Shown piece by piece: positions 54,827 through 62,892 of a stretch of 64,000 nt of DNA. The notes beneath the pieces were generated by a model, which did not search any database, was not told where the DNA came from, and worked only from the letters and a program-made list of their open reading frames with translations. The translations under genes and the position numbers were made by a program. Each line of letters opens with the position of its first letter. Position 1 is the first letter of the stretch. The stretch is from Rhodospirillaceae bacterium (GTDB lineage: Bacteria > Pseudomonadota > Alphaproteobacteria > Reyranellales > Reyranellaceae). Location of the stretch: the NCBI GenBank assembly GCA_009772935.1, contig WOUR01000032.1:21273-85272 (forward strand). Reading direction: 5' to 3'.

Positions 54827-55072
54827 TCACTGCTTGCCGGATGCCACGGTTGGGAAGTGCTGGCGTAGGACGGACCACGCGGCAGGCTCCAGTTCGTCCA
54901 GCGTGGGAAGTAGCCCTGCGCCAGCTTGGCCCGCCCGAACCACCATGTACCTATCGCCTTCCCGTTGCGGGGGCACGCGATGAATGGTGGGCACCCTGCA
55001 GACGCGCTGTGCAAACGCGGTAGGATATTGGAACGACACTAGCAGCGACTTCCGTGCCTTCATCCCTGCCAT
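54827..55072 (-). CDS. Possible small hypothetical protein
   Basis: About 81 residues (MAGMKARKSLLVSFQ...). Codon composition looks more protein-like than in competing frames: VCRVPTIHRVPP, GDRYMVVRAG, LPTLDELEPAAWSVLRQHF. The start is uncertain (ATG 55072 or 55063). No family recognised, and overlapping plus-strand frames cannot be fully excluded. Confidence 0.3.
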   Translation of the reverse strand: MAGMKARKSLLVSFQYPTAFAQRVCRVPTIHRVPPQREGDRYMVVRAGQAGAGLLPTLDELEPAAWSVLRQHFPTVASGKQ

Positions 55073-55190
55073 CAGTGGGCCGGGCACGAACACTTTCGAT
55101 TAAGTAGGGCGTGAGCACACACTGTGGCTCTGAAGTGGTTGGCAAGAAGCGCGATATCCGCAGCGGGCACGTCGTGGTAAATTTGCGCGG

Positions 55191-55709
55191 ATGAAGGACC
55201 TTTATGATCTCGAATTCGAGCGCAAAGAGTGGATCAACAACATTGGCTACGCCGCTGCGATAGTCCTAGGCGGCTTGGCTTATGCTGGTGGGTGGGGTTG
55301 GTGGAGTCTTGGCGTTGTCTTAGGGATCGTCGCGCTCGCTGCTGGTCTCACAAAGCGAATTGAACGTCGATATGACCTTATCCGTGTCGAGAATAGTTTC
55401 CGCGAAGATGAGGAACTTCTCGGAATTGGTTGGGACACGCGTCGAGAAGCGGCGGCGCATCTGAAATCGACGCCGCGCTACTGGCAGGAAACGCATTGCG
55501 TGATGTCCTATATGAACCGAGATGGCAAACAGCGCTGGGGCGTCTGCAACAAGCCTCAGTATTGGCGCGATGCTGGCGCGCAGGAGGCTGTCCGGGAGCA
55601 ATACCCTCCGACGCCTGAAGAGGAACACATGATGCGGGGGATGCAAGCACGATTGGCGCGGGAGGCTTGGGAGCGCGGCAGCCCGTACGCTAAGCCTCCC
55701 CGCGATTAA
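55191..55709 (+). CDS. Hypothetical membrane-anchored protein
   Basis: A 172-residue protein. One or two transmembrane helices lie near the start (INNIGYAAAIVLGGLAYAGG and WWSLGVVLGIVALAAGL), followed by a ~110-residue cytoplasmic region with RYWQETHCVMSYMNRDGKQRWGVC and a Pro/Glu-rich end. Its stop is 40 bp from that of the convergent integrase. GC is lower than in the integrase. No function can be given; it could be cargo. Confidence 0.6.
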   Translation: MKDLYDLEFERKEWINNIGYAAAIVLGGLAYAGGWGWWSLGVVLGIVALAAGLTKRIERRYDLIRVENSFREDEELLGIGWDTRREAAAHLKSTPRYWQETHCVMSYMNRDGKQRWGVCNKPQYWRDAGAQEAVREQYPPTPEEEHMMRGMQARLAREAWERGSPYAKPPRD

Positions 55710-55749
55710 AGATCGCAAATGCTATTAACATTGGCCCCACGGCCGGCCG

Positions 55750-57087
55750 CTAGAGCGGCTTGGGGTACCTGAGCTTCGCCAGGGCCGCCGGCAGTAGCTT
55801 CTTGGCCGCCGCGCGGCTCCCGTACCGCCCGTAAGTCATCGTCGTAAGCCGATGGCCCATGAGGTCGGCCACCAAATCCTCGCTGACATCCCGCGCCCGT
55901 AGAGCCTGTGAGAACGTGTGGCGGATTGAGTGTAGGGTCTTGCCCGGACCGTGCCCGGCCGCCGCTTTCAGGCGCGTAAAGCGTTTCCCTACAGCGTCCC
56001 CCCGATGGCCCCACTTGTCCTCGTCGAAGTCGGCAAAGATGTAGCCCGCTTTCCGCTTCCCGATGAGGCGCGCGAGGATGGGGGCGGCGGCCTTGTGTAC
56101 GGGCACGTCTCTGTCGCCCGCATCCGTCTTGGCGCCCCGAATGGAAATCCAATCGTCCGCTACGTCGGCCACCTTCAAGGCCGCAAGCTCTTCGCGCCGC
56201 GCGCCGGTGTACGCGGCCAGGGCGATCAGGTCGGCAAGCTCTTGGTCGGCGGACGCCAGGGCCTTGCCGTAGAGGGCCGACACTTCCTCAAGGGTGAATG
56301 CCTCCCGCTTTGCTGCCGCCCGGTCCTTCCTGCGGTCTTTGAAACGCTGCCCGGCGAAGGGCGTCGAATCTTCGGACACCTCTCCGCGCGTCTGCAGGTA
56401 TCCCCAAAATGACCGCAGGCTGCTTACCTCCCGCTGCACCGTGGCGGCGCTCACTTCGGCCTTCCGGGCCTCGATCCAGGCAGCCACGGCCGGCTTGGTC
56501 ACGTCGCCGGCGATAGGGTGCTTGTCGACGAAGCGGGAGACGGCGGCCTTGTCGATTGAGGCTGTCTTGGGTTCAACCTCAGTGGCGCGGACGGACGACC
56601 AAGGGTCTATGAAGGGACGGAGGGGCTTTTTGCCCTCTAGGACGATATCGACGAACGTGCGCGCCTTCGGGCCGCCAATGTCGACCAACGCCGCCGCGTT
56701 GTCGTCGTCGTGGAATAGGCGGGCCGTTTTCTCCACTTCCTTGATCCCGCCGGGCACGTAGAGGTCGGCAGCGGCCTTGATAGCCAACTCTATGGCAACG
56801 TCCCGGTGCTCCGGGTCGGCCTCGTTCACGGCCTTCCGCCAGTCCAGAGCGTCCGCCTCGACGGCCCCCGCCATGCCCCGTGCTTGGGCGACCCTTGCCC
56901 GAAACTCTGAGGCGACCCGGTGGACCTTCGCGGTAGCGATGTGGAGCTGATCCGTGTGGAGGTTTACCCAGTGCTCCCGGCCGCCACCGAAGGCCGGCCG
57001 AACGTCTTCAGGCACACCGAAGCGTGCCCAGAATTTGTTGTGCTGCTTCACCACGTAGCGGGGTAGGCGGATGGACTTGGTTGCCAA
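55750..57087 (-). CDS. int: Tyrosine recombinase/integrase of the element
   Basis: A 445-residue integrase. An N-terminal SAM-like/arm-binding part (1-170) is followed by a core-binding domain (about 170-250) and a catalytic domain. The catalytic Arg is in TGARREELAALK (near 297), the H-x-x-R box is LHSIRHTF (His386, Arg389), then LMGHRLTTMTYGRYG with the nucleophile Tyr at about 419 or 422. It should catalyse insertion at tRNA-Glu and, with a directionality factor, excision. Its start lies 14 bp from the right arm-type repeat, so integrase binding may control its own gene. It appears intact. Confidence 0.95.
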   Translation of the reverse strand: MATKSIRLPRYVVKQHNKFWARFGVPEDVRPAFGGGREHWVNLHTDQLHIATAKVHRVASEFRARVAQARGMAGAVEADALDWRKAVNEADPEHRDVAIELAIKAAADLYVPGGIKEVEKTARLFHDDDNAAALVDIGGPKARTFVDIVLEGKKPLRPFIDPWSSVRATEVEPKTASIDKAAVSRFVDKHPIAGDVTKPAVAAWIEARKAEVSAATVQREVSSLRSFWGYLQTRGEVSEDSTPFAGQRFKDRRKDRAAAKREAFTLEEVSALYGKALASADQELADLIALAAYTGARREELAALKVADVADDWISIRGAKTDAGDRDVPVHKAAAPILARLIGKRKAGYIFADFDEDKWGHRGDAVGKRFTRLKAAAGHGPGKTLHSIRHTFSQALRARDVSEDLVADLMGHRLTTMTYGRYGSRAAAKKLLPAALAKLRYPKPL

Positions 57088-57100
57088 GACTGCCGGGCCG

Positions 57101-57124
57101 TTTGGAGTAGGATTTTGTAGTAGC
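57101..57124 (+). repeat. Right arm-type integrase-site candidate
   Basis: TTTGGAGTAGG followed by a TTTTGTAGTAG unit, matching 42537-42560 at the opposite end in direct orientation. It lies between the integrase start and attR, about 65 bp inside the core repeat. Confidence 0.6.
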
Positions 57125-57188
57125 CCAGAACCGGCAAAAGCGCAATAAAGGCGTCACTATTGCGCTATACTGAAATCGCTCCGTCCGC

Positions 57189-57205
57189 TCCCGTAGGGAA
57201 CGCCA
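57189..57205 (+). repeat. attR core (17-bp direct repeat)
   Basis: A perfect copy of the tRNA-Glu 3' end. It ends 9 bp before the acetate kinase stop codon and is the right boundary of the element. Confidence 0.93.
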
Positions 57206-57214
57206 CTCCGATCC

Positions 57215-58396
57215 TCAGCCGCGCAAGGCGGCTCTCGTGTACCGGGCGATCATGCGTTGTTCGTCGGTCGGCACGACCCAAGCCGAGACGGCCGATCCTT
57301 CGGCGCTGATGCGACCTAGGCCGCCCGCGTTGAGGGCGGGATCGAGCGTCAATCCCAGCCAGCCGCAACCGGCGGAGATTTCGGCGCGCGTTGCGGGATC
57401 GTGCTCGCCGATGCCGGCCGTGAAGACGATGCCGTCCACGCCGCCCATGGCAGCGGCCAGGGACCCGATCTCGCGCACGATACGGTAGACGAACAAATCG
57501 ATGGCTTCACGTGCTCTGGGCGCCGGCGAGGCGCGGAGCGTGCGCATGTCCGAAGAGATGCCCGAGACGCCCAGCAGACCGGATTTGCGGTAGAGCAGAT
57601 CTTCGATGGACTTCGCGTCGTAGCCGCGCTCCTCCAGCAGGTACAGCAGCACGCCCGGATCGAGGGCGCCCGTGCGGGTCCCCATCATCAGCCCATCGAC
57701 TGCCGTGAAACCCATCGTGCTGGCGACGCTCCGTCCGTCGCGGACCGCGCACAGGCTGGCGCCATTGCCGAGATGGCCGACGATCAGCCGGGAGCCTGCC
57801 AGTGCCGGCTCCGTCTCCCGCAGTCGGCCCACGACGTAGTCGTAGGACAGACCATGGAATCCGTAGCGCTTCACGCCCTCCGCGGTCAGCGCGCGCGGCA
57901 GGGCGAATTGCTGGGCGAGGGCAGGCTGGCTGCGATGGAAGGCCGTGTCGAAGCAGGCGATCTGCGGCAGGTGCGGGGCGGCTTCCAGGATCGCCGCGAT
58001 GGGCGCGAGATTGTGCGGCTGATGCAGCGGCGCCAGCGGCACGAGCTTCGCGAGCTCGGTCATGACGGCGGCGTCGATACGGATCGGCGCGGCATAGGCG
58101 GTGCCGCCGTGGACGACGCGATGGCCGAACGCCAGCACGGGGCGCCCCGCCAGCAGGTCGCGCCCCAGCGACATGATCTCGGCGGTGGCCGCGCGATGAT
58201 CGAGCCCGCCGTCCGGCCAGTCCCGTGCGGCCACCTGGGCGCCATCCGACGCGTACATCTGCAGGCGAGGGCGGGTGCCGAGGCCCTCGACCTGGCCGTG
58301 GAACAGTTCCGGGCCGTCGTCATGAGCGTCGTAGAGGGCGAACTTGATGCTCGAGGAGCCGGCGTTGAGGACGGCGATGCAGCCGTTCTGGTCCAT
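57215..58396 (-). CDS. ackA: Acetate/propionate kinase family protein
   Basis: A 393-residue acetate kinase. It opens AVLNAGSSSIKFALYD, the family signature, and later has the GHRVVHGG and FDTAFH motifs and HLGNGASLCAV near the nucleotide site. It interconverts acyl-phosphate and acid with ATP. It is the last gene of a minus-strand cluster with fabI, a phosphate acyltransferase and a DUF3141 protein. Its 3' end is next to the attR of the mobile element, and the coding sequence is intact. The length is normal. The cognate acid could be acetate, propionate or butyrate. Confidence 0.93.
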   Translation of the reverse strand: MDQNGCIAVLNAGSSSIKFALYDAHDDGPELFHGQVEGLGTRPRLQMYASDGAQVAARDWPDGGLDHRAATAEIMSLGRDLLAGRPVLAFGHRVVHGGTAYAAPIRIDAAVMTELAKLVPLAPLHQPHNLAPIAAILEAAPHLPQIACFDTAFHRSQPALAQQFALPRALTAEGVKRYGFHGLSYDYVVGRLRETEPALAGSRLIVGHLGNGASLCAVRDGRSVASTMGFTAVDGLMMGTRTGALDPGVLLYLLEERGYDAKSIEDLLYRKSGLLGVSGISSDMRTLRASPAPRAREAIDLFVYRIVREIGSLAAAMGGVDGIVFTAGIGEHDPATRAEISAGCGWLGLTLDPALNAGGLGRISAEGSAVSAWVVPTDEQRMIARYTRAALRG

Positions 58397-58408
58397 GTCC
58401 TGTCTCTC

Positions 58409-59188
58409 TCAGGCGACGATGTTGGTGCCGCCGTCGACATAGACGGTGCCGCCGGTCACGCGGTGTGCGTAGGGCGTGGCGAGATAGGCGCAAGTGTAGC
58501 CCACGTCCATGATGTCCACGAGTTCGCCCAGCGGCGCCTTACGGGCTGCTTCGTTCAGCAGCAGCTCGAAATCCTTGAGGCCCGACGCGGCGCGGGTCTT
58601 CAGCGGCCCGGGCGAGATCGCGTGGACACGGATGCGCTGGGGGCCCAGCTCATAGGCGAGGTAGCGGCAGGAGGCTTCGAGCGCGGCCTTCACCGGTCCC
58701 ATGACGTTGTAGTTGGGCACCACGCGGTTGGCGCCGTAGTAGCTCATCGCGAACATCGTGCCGCCGTCCTTCATCAGCGGGGTGGCCAGGCGCGCCATGC
58801 GGATGAAGGAGTGGCAGGAGATGTCCATGGCCTTGCCGAAACCCTCGGACGAGCAATCGAGCAGGCCGCCCTGCAGGTCGGCCATCGGGGCGAAGGCGAT
58901 CGAATGGACGAGAATGTCGAGCTGGCCCCATTGACGCTCGATCTGCTCGAACACGGCTTCGAGCTGGCCGGGCTCGGCGACGTTCAGCACGGCCGTGATC
59001 GGCGCCTCGAGTTCACGGGCGAGGGGTTCGACATGGGGGCGGGCCTTGTCGTTGAGCCAGGTGACGGCGATCTCCGCGCCGGCTTCGCGGAAAGCCCTGG
59101 CGCAGCCATAGGCGATGGACTGGTCGTTGGCGATGCCGACGACCAGGGCCTTCTTGCCGGCGAGGATGGGGCGGATCTGCTCGGTCAT
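58409..59188 (-). CDS. fabI: FabI-type enoyl-[acyl-carrier-protein] reductase
   Basis: A 259-residue SDR-superfamily reductase. The FabI-style cofactor motif is VVGIANDQSIAYG and the active site Y-x6-K is visible in VVPNYNVMGPVKAAL. The Ser/Tyr/Lys arrangement is that of a FabI paralogue, not of a simple keto-reductase. It normally reduces trans-2-enoyl-ACP with NADH in fatty-acid synthesis. It lies between ackA and the phosphotransacylase gene with short gaps (12 and 6 bp), so it is probably co-transcribed with them and may supply acyl chains to this pathway rather than be the housekeeping copy. Confidence 0.9.
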   Translation of the reverse strand: MTEQIRPILAGKKALVVGIANDQSIAYGCARAFREAGAEIAVTWLNDKARPHVEPLARELEAPITAVLNVAEPGQLEAVFEQIERQWGQLDILVHSIAFAPMADLQGGLLDCSSEGFGKAMDISCHSFIRMARLATPLMKDGGTMFAMSYYGANRVVPNYNVMGPVKAALEASCRYLAYELGPQRIRVHAISPGPLKTRAASGLKDFELLLNEAARKAPLGELVDIMDVGYTCAYLATPYAHRVTGGTVYVDGGTNIVA

Positions 59189-59194
59189 GGGTCC

Positions 59195-60148
59195 TCAGGG
59201 GATTGCGGTCGCTGCGTTCGCTCGCCGCGCCGCGGCGACGAGGCAGGCCACGGCGCAGGAGGCGAGGCGCGTCGTCACCGAGTCGGCCCGGCTCGTCAGG
59301 ATGATCGGCACGCGAGCGCCGAGCACGATGCCCGCCGCGTCGGCGCCGGCCAGGAAGGTAAGGCTCTTGGCCAGCATGTTGCCGGCCTCGAGGTCGGGCA
59401 CGATCAGCACGTCGGCACGGCCCGCCACGGGCGAGACGATGTTCTTGATGGCGGCGGCCTCGACGTTGATCGCATTGTCGAGCGCGAGCGGCCCGTCGAG
59501 GATTCCGCCTTTGATCTGGCCGCGCTCCGCCATCTTGCACAGTGCCGCGGCATCGATCGTCGAGGCGACCTTTGCGTTGACCGTCTCCATCGCGCTCAGG
59601 ATCGCGACCCGCGGTTCGGCGATGTCGAGCGCCTGAGCGAGGTCGATGGCGTTCTGGACGATGTCGACCTTGTCATCGAGCGTCGGCGCGATGTTCACGG
59701 CCGCGTCGGAGATGATGAGCGCCTGCTCGTGGCCGGGGACGTCCATGACGAAGCAGTGGCTGATGCGGCGCGCGGTCCGGATGCCATCCGTCCGCGAGAC
59801 GACGGCGCCCATCAGCTCGTCGGTATGCAGACTGCCCTTCATGAGCGCCTCGGCCCGCCCGCAGCGCACGAGCTCGACGGCCCTGGCAGCCGAGTCGTGA
59901 CTGTGGTTCGAGTCGACGATCTCGAAGGCACCGATATCTAGGGAGGCCTTGCGCGCGACATCGCGGACGCGCGTGGATGGGCCGACGAGAATTGGTTTCA
60001 GGAGACCGCTGCTTGCGGCCAGCACGGCGCTCTCGAGGGAGACTGAATCGCAGGGATGGACGATGGCGGTGACCATCGGTGGATGCCTGCGGGCGACGGC
60101 GATCAGCCGGTCGTACTTGTCATGCGGCCGCGCCGTCGGTGCTGTCAC
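59195..60148 (-). CDS. Phosphate acetyl/butyryltransferase family protein
   Basis: A 317-residue protein of the Pta/Ptb family. Visible family segments are GRAEALMKGSLHTDELMGAVV, SHCFVMDVPGHEQALIISDAAVNIAPTLDDK and the closing LTFLAGADAAGIVLGARVPIILTSRADS. It exchanges CoA for phosphate on a short acyl group. Next to acetate kinase it allows acyl-CoA to acyl-phosphate to acid with ATP. The shorter Ptb-like size (about 300) rather than the long Pta form suggests acyl chains of C2-C4. It lies 6 bp upstream of fabI and 25 bp downstream of the DUF3141 gene. Confidence 0.88.
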   Translation of the reverse strand: MTAPTARPHDKYDRLIAVARRHPPMVTAIVHPCDSVSLESAVLAASSGLLKPILVGPSTRVRDVARKASLDIGAFEIVDSNHSHDSAARAVELVRCGRAEALMKGSLHTDELMGAVVSRTDGIRTARRISHCFVMDVPGHEQALIISDAAVNIAPTLDDKVDIVQNAIDLAQALDIAEPRVAILSAMETVNAKVASTIDAAALCKMAERGQIKGGILDGPLALDNAINVEAAAIKNIVSPVAGRADVLIVPDLEAGNMLAKSLTFLAGADAAGIVLGARVPIILTSRADSVTTRLASCAVACLVAAARRANAATAIP

Positions 60149-60173
60149 GTCAATTCCTCTCTGAAAGTCGGGG

Positions 60174-62315
60174 CTAAGGCCGCGTGGCTGCGAAGAGCTG
60201 GCGAAGGCGGGCGATACGGTCGACCCCTTCCGGCGGCAGGTCGCCGGACGCCCCGAGCACGTGCTCGACGACCTGCCATCCCTGCGACCGTTGTTCCGGA
60301 TCGTCGGGCAACAGGTGCGGGATGGCCCGGGCCGCCCGCTCCTCGTCGAGATACAGCAGCAGGTACTGTTCGCGAAGCAGCGTCTTCAGCTCGCCGAAGG
60401 TGAGGCGCCGGTTTGCGGGCTGCATGCGCCGCACCGCCTGCAGTACCGCGAAGCCGCGCTCGTCGGCGCTTCGTTGCGGCCGACGCACGTACATGATGGA
60501 ACGGATGACGGCCTCGACCAGGCCACCGACCTCGAACTTCTTGTCGAGCTCCGCACGCCAGGCCACGGCGATGGCTTCGTGGGCGATATCCGGATGTTGC
60601 GGCGCCGGTGCCTCCTGGGGCGCGAGCCCCACCATCGCCTGGAGAGCGGGGGAACCGTAGGTCCCGAGGAACATCGCCTCCGTCATGGCATCGCGGGCCA
60701 GGCGGTAGCTCTCCCAGCAGGTCGAGATCCAGGTCGAGGCGACCTTCTCCAGCGTGAGCAGGGGATTGTCGGGCGAGACCGGTCTGCGGTCGGCGCGTGC
60801 GGATTCCGCAACTGATTTGACGGGTGCCATGAACGGATTGCGATCGGAGAAGGCGGCGAACCGCATCCGGTGCGGATGGGTCTCGCGCAGCAGCTCGGCT
60901 GAGGTCTCGCTCGCGATCGCCCGGACTGCCGGCTGCGCGAACGTGCGGTAGAGGCCGGTGTTGATCTCCGAAACGCGCGCCGCAGTGGCGAACCGGCGGT
61001 CGTCAGCTTCGCTGTTCGCACCCAGGGCGCGGATGTCGTCGAGCGTGCGCGTCTCCAGCCGGAACAGGTGCTTGCCGCTGATCAGGCCGGGATTGACCGT
61101 GTTCTCGTCGATCTCGGTGATGACGGCCTCGTAGAGGCCGGGCGGCAACAGGTCGATCATCTCCATGCAGGAGGCGAACTCGGCATGTTCCTTGGTCGCC
61201 ACCTTGCTCGACACGAAGATGCCGAGATGGCCGATCGTCTGGTGGAGCGTGTAGACGATGGTCTGGCCGTTGGCGACGATCTCGTCCTCGTGACCGTAGA
61301 GGTCTGTGATCCAGCCCAGCGCCTGCTGCGGCGGCGTGATGTTGTCTCCCCAGGAGCACAACACGATGATCGGCGAGCGAATGTTGCGCAGGTCGACGCG
61401 GGTGCCGTCGGAGGTGCGGATCTCGCCCGAGGTGAGCTTGTTGCCGACGAAGAGATTGTCGGCGATCCATTGCATCTCGACGGCGTTCAGCGTCACGGGG
61501 CTTCCCCACCAGGTCTCGAAATCGAGGAAGCGGGCCGCTTCGGTGTCCGCCTTCGAATAGAGATTGTAGGGCTTCTCCCAATAGGTGTTCGCCGGGTTGA
61601 GCGATTCAAAATTGGCGACGAGATTGGCGCCGTCGAACGTGCCGTTGCCGAGATCGCCGGCGAGCGCGGTGAGCCATGTGCCGCCGAGCGTGCCGCCGAG
61701 ATACCGCATCGGATTGCGACCCCGTACCCCTGCCCAGTAGGAGAGGGGCGAGCCCGCGAGCACGATGGGGCCGAACAGTTCGGGCCGGATGGCGGCGGTC
61801 ATCATGATCTGCCAGCCAGCCTGGCAGTTGCCGACTACCACCGGCTTGCTTTCCGCTTCCGGATGCCGCGCGGCGACCGCTTCGAGGAACGCGGCCTCGG
61901 CGGCGCAGACGTCGGCGATCGTCTGCTCCGGCATGGGCTTGGCCAAGAAACCGACGAAGTAGCAGGCATGGCCGGCGGCGAGGGCGACGCCGATCTCGCT
62001 CTCCTGTTTCATGCCGCCGATACCGGGGCCGTGTCCGGCACGCGGGTCGACGACCACGTAGGGCGGCTTGGCCGGGTCGATGACCGTGCCCTCGGGGGGC
62101 GTCACGCTGACCAGAACGTAGTTCACCGGCCGGGGCAGGGTGCGCCCGTCGACGATCACGTCGAAGGTGAAGCCCAGCACGTGCGGCGCATTCTCGTCAG
62201 CCCGTGCGACGAAGGTGTTGCCGCGCTCCCGCAGGATATCAAGCGTCAGGATCGACCGCTGCCAGGCGTCGATCCAGTATTCCTGGAAGAGATTGAGACT
62301 GGCTCGGTCGACCAT
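60174..62315 (-). CDS. DUF3141 protein, PHA-synthase-like alpha/beta hydrolase
   Basis: A 713-residue protein. The first ~400 residues are an alpha/beta hydrolase related to PHA synthases, with the nucleophile region VVVGNCQAGWQIMMTAA (Cys in the lipase-box position), a DxxxP region near CSWGDNITPPQQ and a late histidine in HQTIGHLGIF. The C-terminal ~300 residues are helical and specific to DUF3141 proteins. Such proteins were annotated as 3-hydroxyalkanoate synthetases without firm evidence. It heads a cluster with the phosphotransacylase, FabI and acetate kinase, suggesting turnover of hydroxyacyl polymers or short acyl-CoAs. It is distinct from the class I PhaC at 33583-35397. Confidence 0.85.
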   Translation of the reverse strand: MVDRASLNLFQEYWIDAWQRSILTLDILRERGNTFVARADENAPHVLGFTFDVIVDGRTLPRPVNYVLVSVTPPEGTVIDPAKPPYVVVDPRAGHGPGIGGMKQESEIGVALAAGHACYFVGFLAKPMPEQTIADVCAAEAAFLEAVAARHPEAESKPVVVGNCQAGWQIMMTAAIRPELFGPIVLAGSPLSYWAGVRGRNPMRYLGGTLGGTWLTALAGDLGNGTFDGANLVANFESLNPANTYWEKPYNLYSKADTEAARFLDFETWWGSPVTLNAVEMQWIADNLFVGNKLTSGEIRTSDGTRVDLRNIRSPIIVLCSWGDNITPPQQALGWITDLYGHEDEIVANGQTIVYTLHQTIGHLGIFVSSKVATKEHAEFASCMEMIDLLPPGLYEAVITEIDENTVNPGLISGKHLFRLETRTLDDIRALGANSEADDRRFATAARVSEINTGLYRTFAQPAVRAIASETSAELLRETHPHRMRFAAFSDRNPFMAPVKSVAESARADRRPVSPDNPLLTLEKVASTWISTCWESYRLARDAMTEAMFLGTYGSPALQAMVGLAPQEAPAPQHPDIAHEAIAVAWRAELDKKFEVGGLVEAVIRSIMYVRRPQRSADERGFAVLQAVRRMQPANRRLTFGELKTLLREQYLLLYLDEERAARAIPHLLPDDPEQRSQGWQVVEHVLGASGDLPPEGVDRIARLRQLFAATRP

Positions 62316-62426
62316 GGCGGCACTCTCGGGGTTCCGGTAGGTCAGCCTTCATCCCTCTTATGCTGCACTGCGTCATTGACCTTAATCAAGTGAACTGACG
62401 ATGTCGTCGAAGGTGAAGGGAGAGGC

Positions 62427-62780
62427 TCACGCACAGCGGAAGCGGACGTAATAGTTGATCTCGCTGACGAGGCGCTCGCTGACGATCTGTGGGTTGAGGC
62501 GCCGGACCTGGCAGACTTCACGGGTGACGCGGGCCGCGGCTTCCTCGCCACGGGCGCGTTCGCTGGCCGGGTCGGGATCGATGACCACCGCGTCGCGCAC
62601 GATCAGCAGGTCGAACTCGTTCGGCGTGCCGGTCGGGGTCAGGTTGGCCTTCAGGCGCTTGCCGGCCACATTGAGGGTGCGCGACGAGGTGCCTTCGATC
62701 GTCTGCTGATCGTGGCAGGCCGCCGCCGCGAGGGCGCCCAGGCCCGCGACCAAGGATAGTGTGAGTCGGGGAAAGGTCAT
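62427..62780 (-). CDS. Small putative lipoprotein
   Basis: A 117-residue protein with a lipoprotein-type signal (LSLVAGLGALAAAACHDQ; lipobox A-A-A-C). The mature part carries a short motif NVAGKRLKANLTP and an RRLNPQIVSERLVSEINYYVRFRC end with a second and third cysteine. No named family recognised, though small lipoproteins of this form are common in alphaproteobacteria. Confidence 0.65.
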   Translation of the reverse strand: MTFPRLTLSLVAGLGALAAAACHDQQTIEGTSSRTLNVAGKRLKANLTPTGTPNEFDLLIVRDAVVIDPDPASERARGEEAAARVTREVCQVRRLNPQIVSERLVSEINYYVRFRCA

Positions 62781-62892
62781 CTCGTATTCCTCGTCCGGAG
62801 ACGATAACGTCTCTCCTTGTCGCCCCCTTGATCAATGTCAATGCGCGGGCAATTGCGTGGCACAGGATGTCCGCCGAATGGGAGGGAACAGC

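Larger units (their letters stand above)
42432..57205. mobile_element. tRNA-Glu-integrated element, candidate satellite of a T7-like podophage
   Basis: About 14.8 kb between two perfect 17-bp repeats, with a tyrosine integrase at the right end. It encodes scaffold-like (gp9), gp13-like, gp14-like and small-terminase-like (gp18) proteins, a helicase-like ATPase, a serine recombinase, an XRE regulator, small unknown proteins and a low-GC cargo end. I find no capsid, portal, large terminase, tail tube, tail fibre or phage RNA polymerase gene. Genes overlap by 4 bases in several places and none of the larger ones is broken, which argues against simple decay. A satellite exploiting a helper podophage is my preferred reading; a reduced temperate prophage is the alternative. 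Confidence 0.8.

Noticed and set aside
54530..55023. Several overlapping frames on both strands (minus 54530-54811 and 54583-55014, plus 54694-55023)
   Set aside because: Arg/Pro/Ser-rich composition, no ribosome-binding sites and mutual overlap; only one short minus frame is kept at low confidence.
42449..57188. Phage-type T7 RNA polymerase promoters in the element
   Set aside because: I saw no repeated 20-bp late-promoter-like sequence and no phage RNA polymerase gene.
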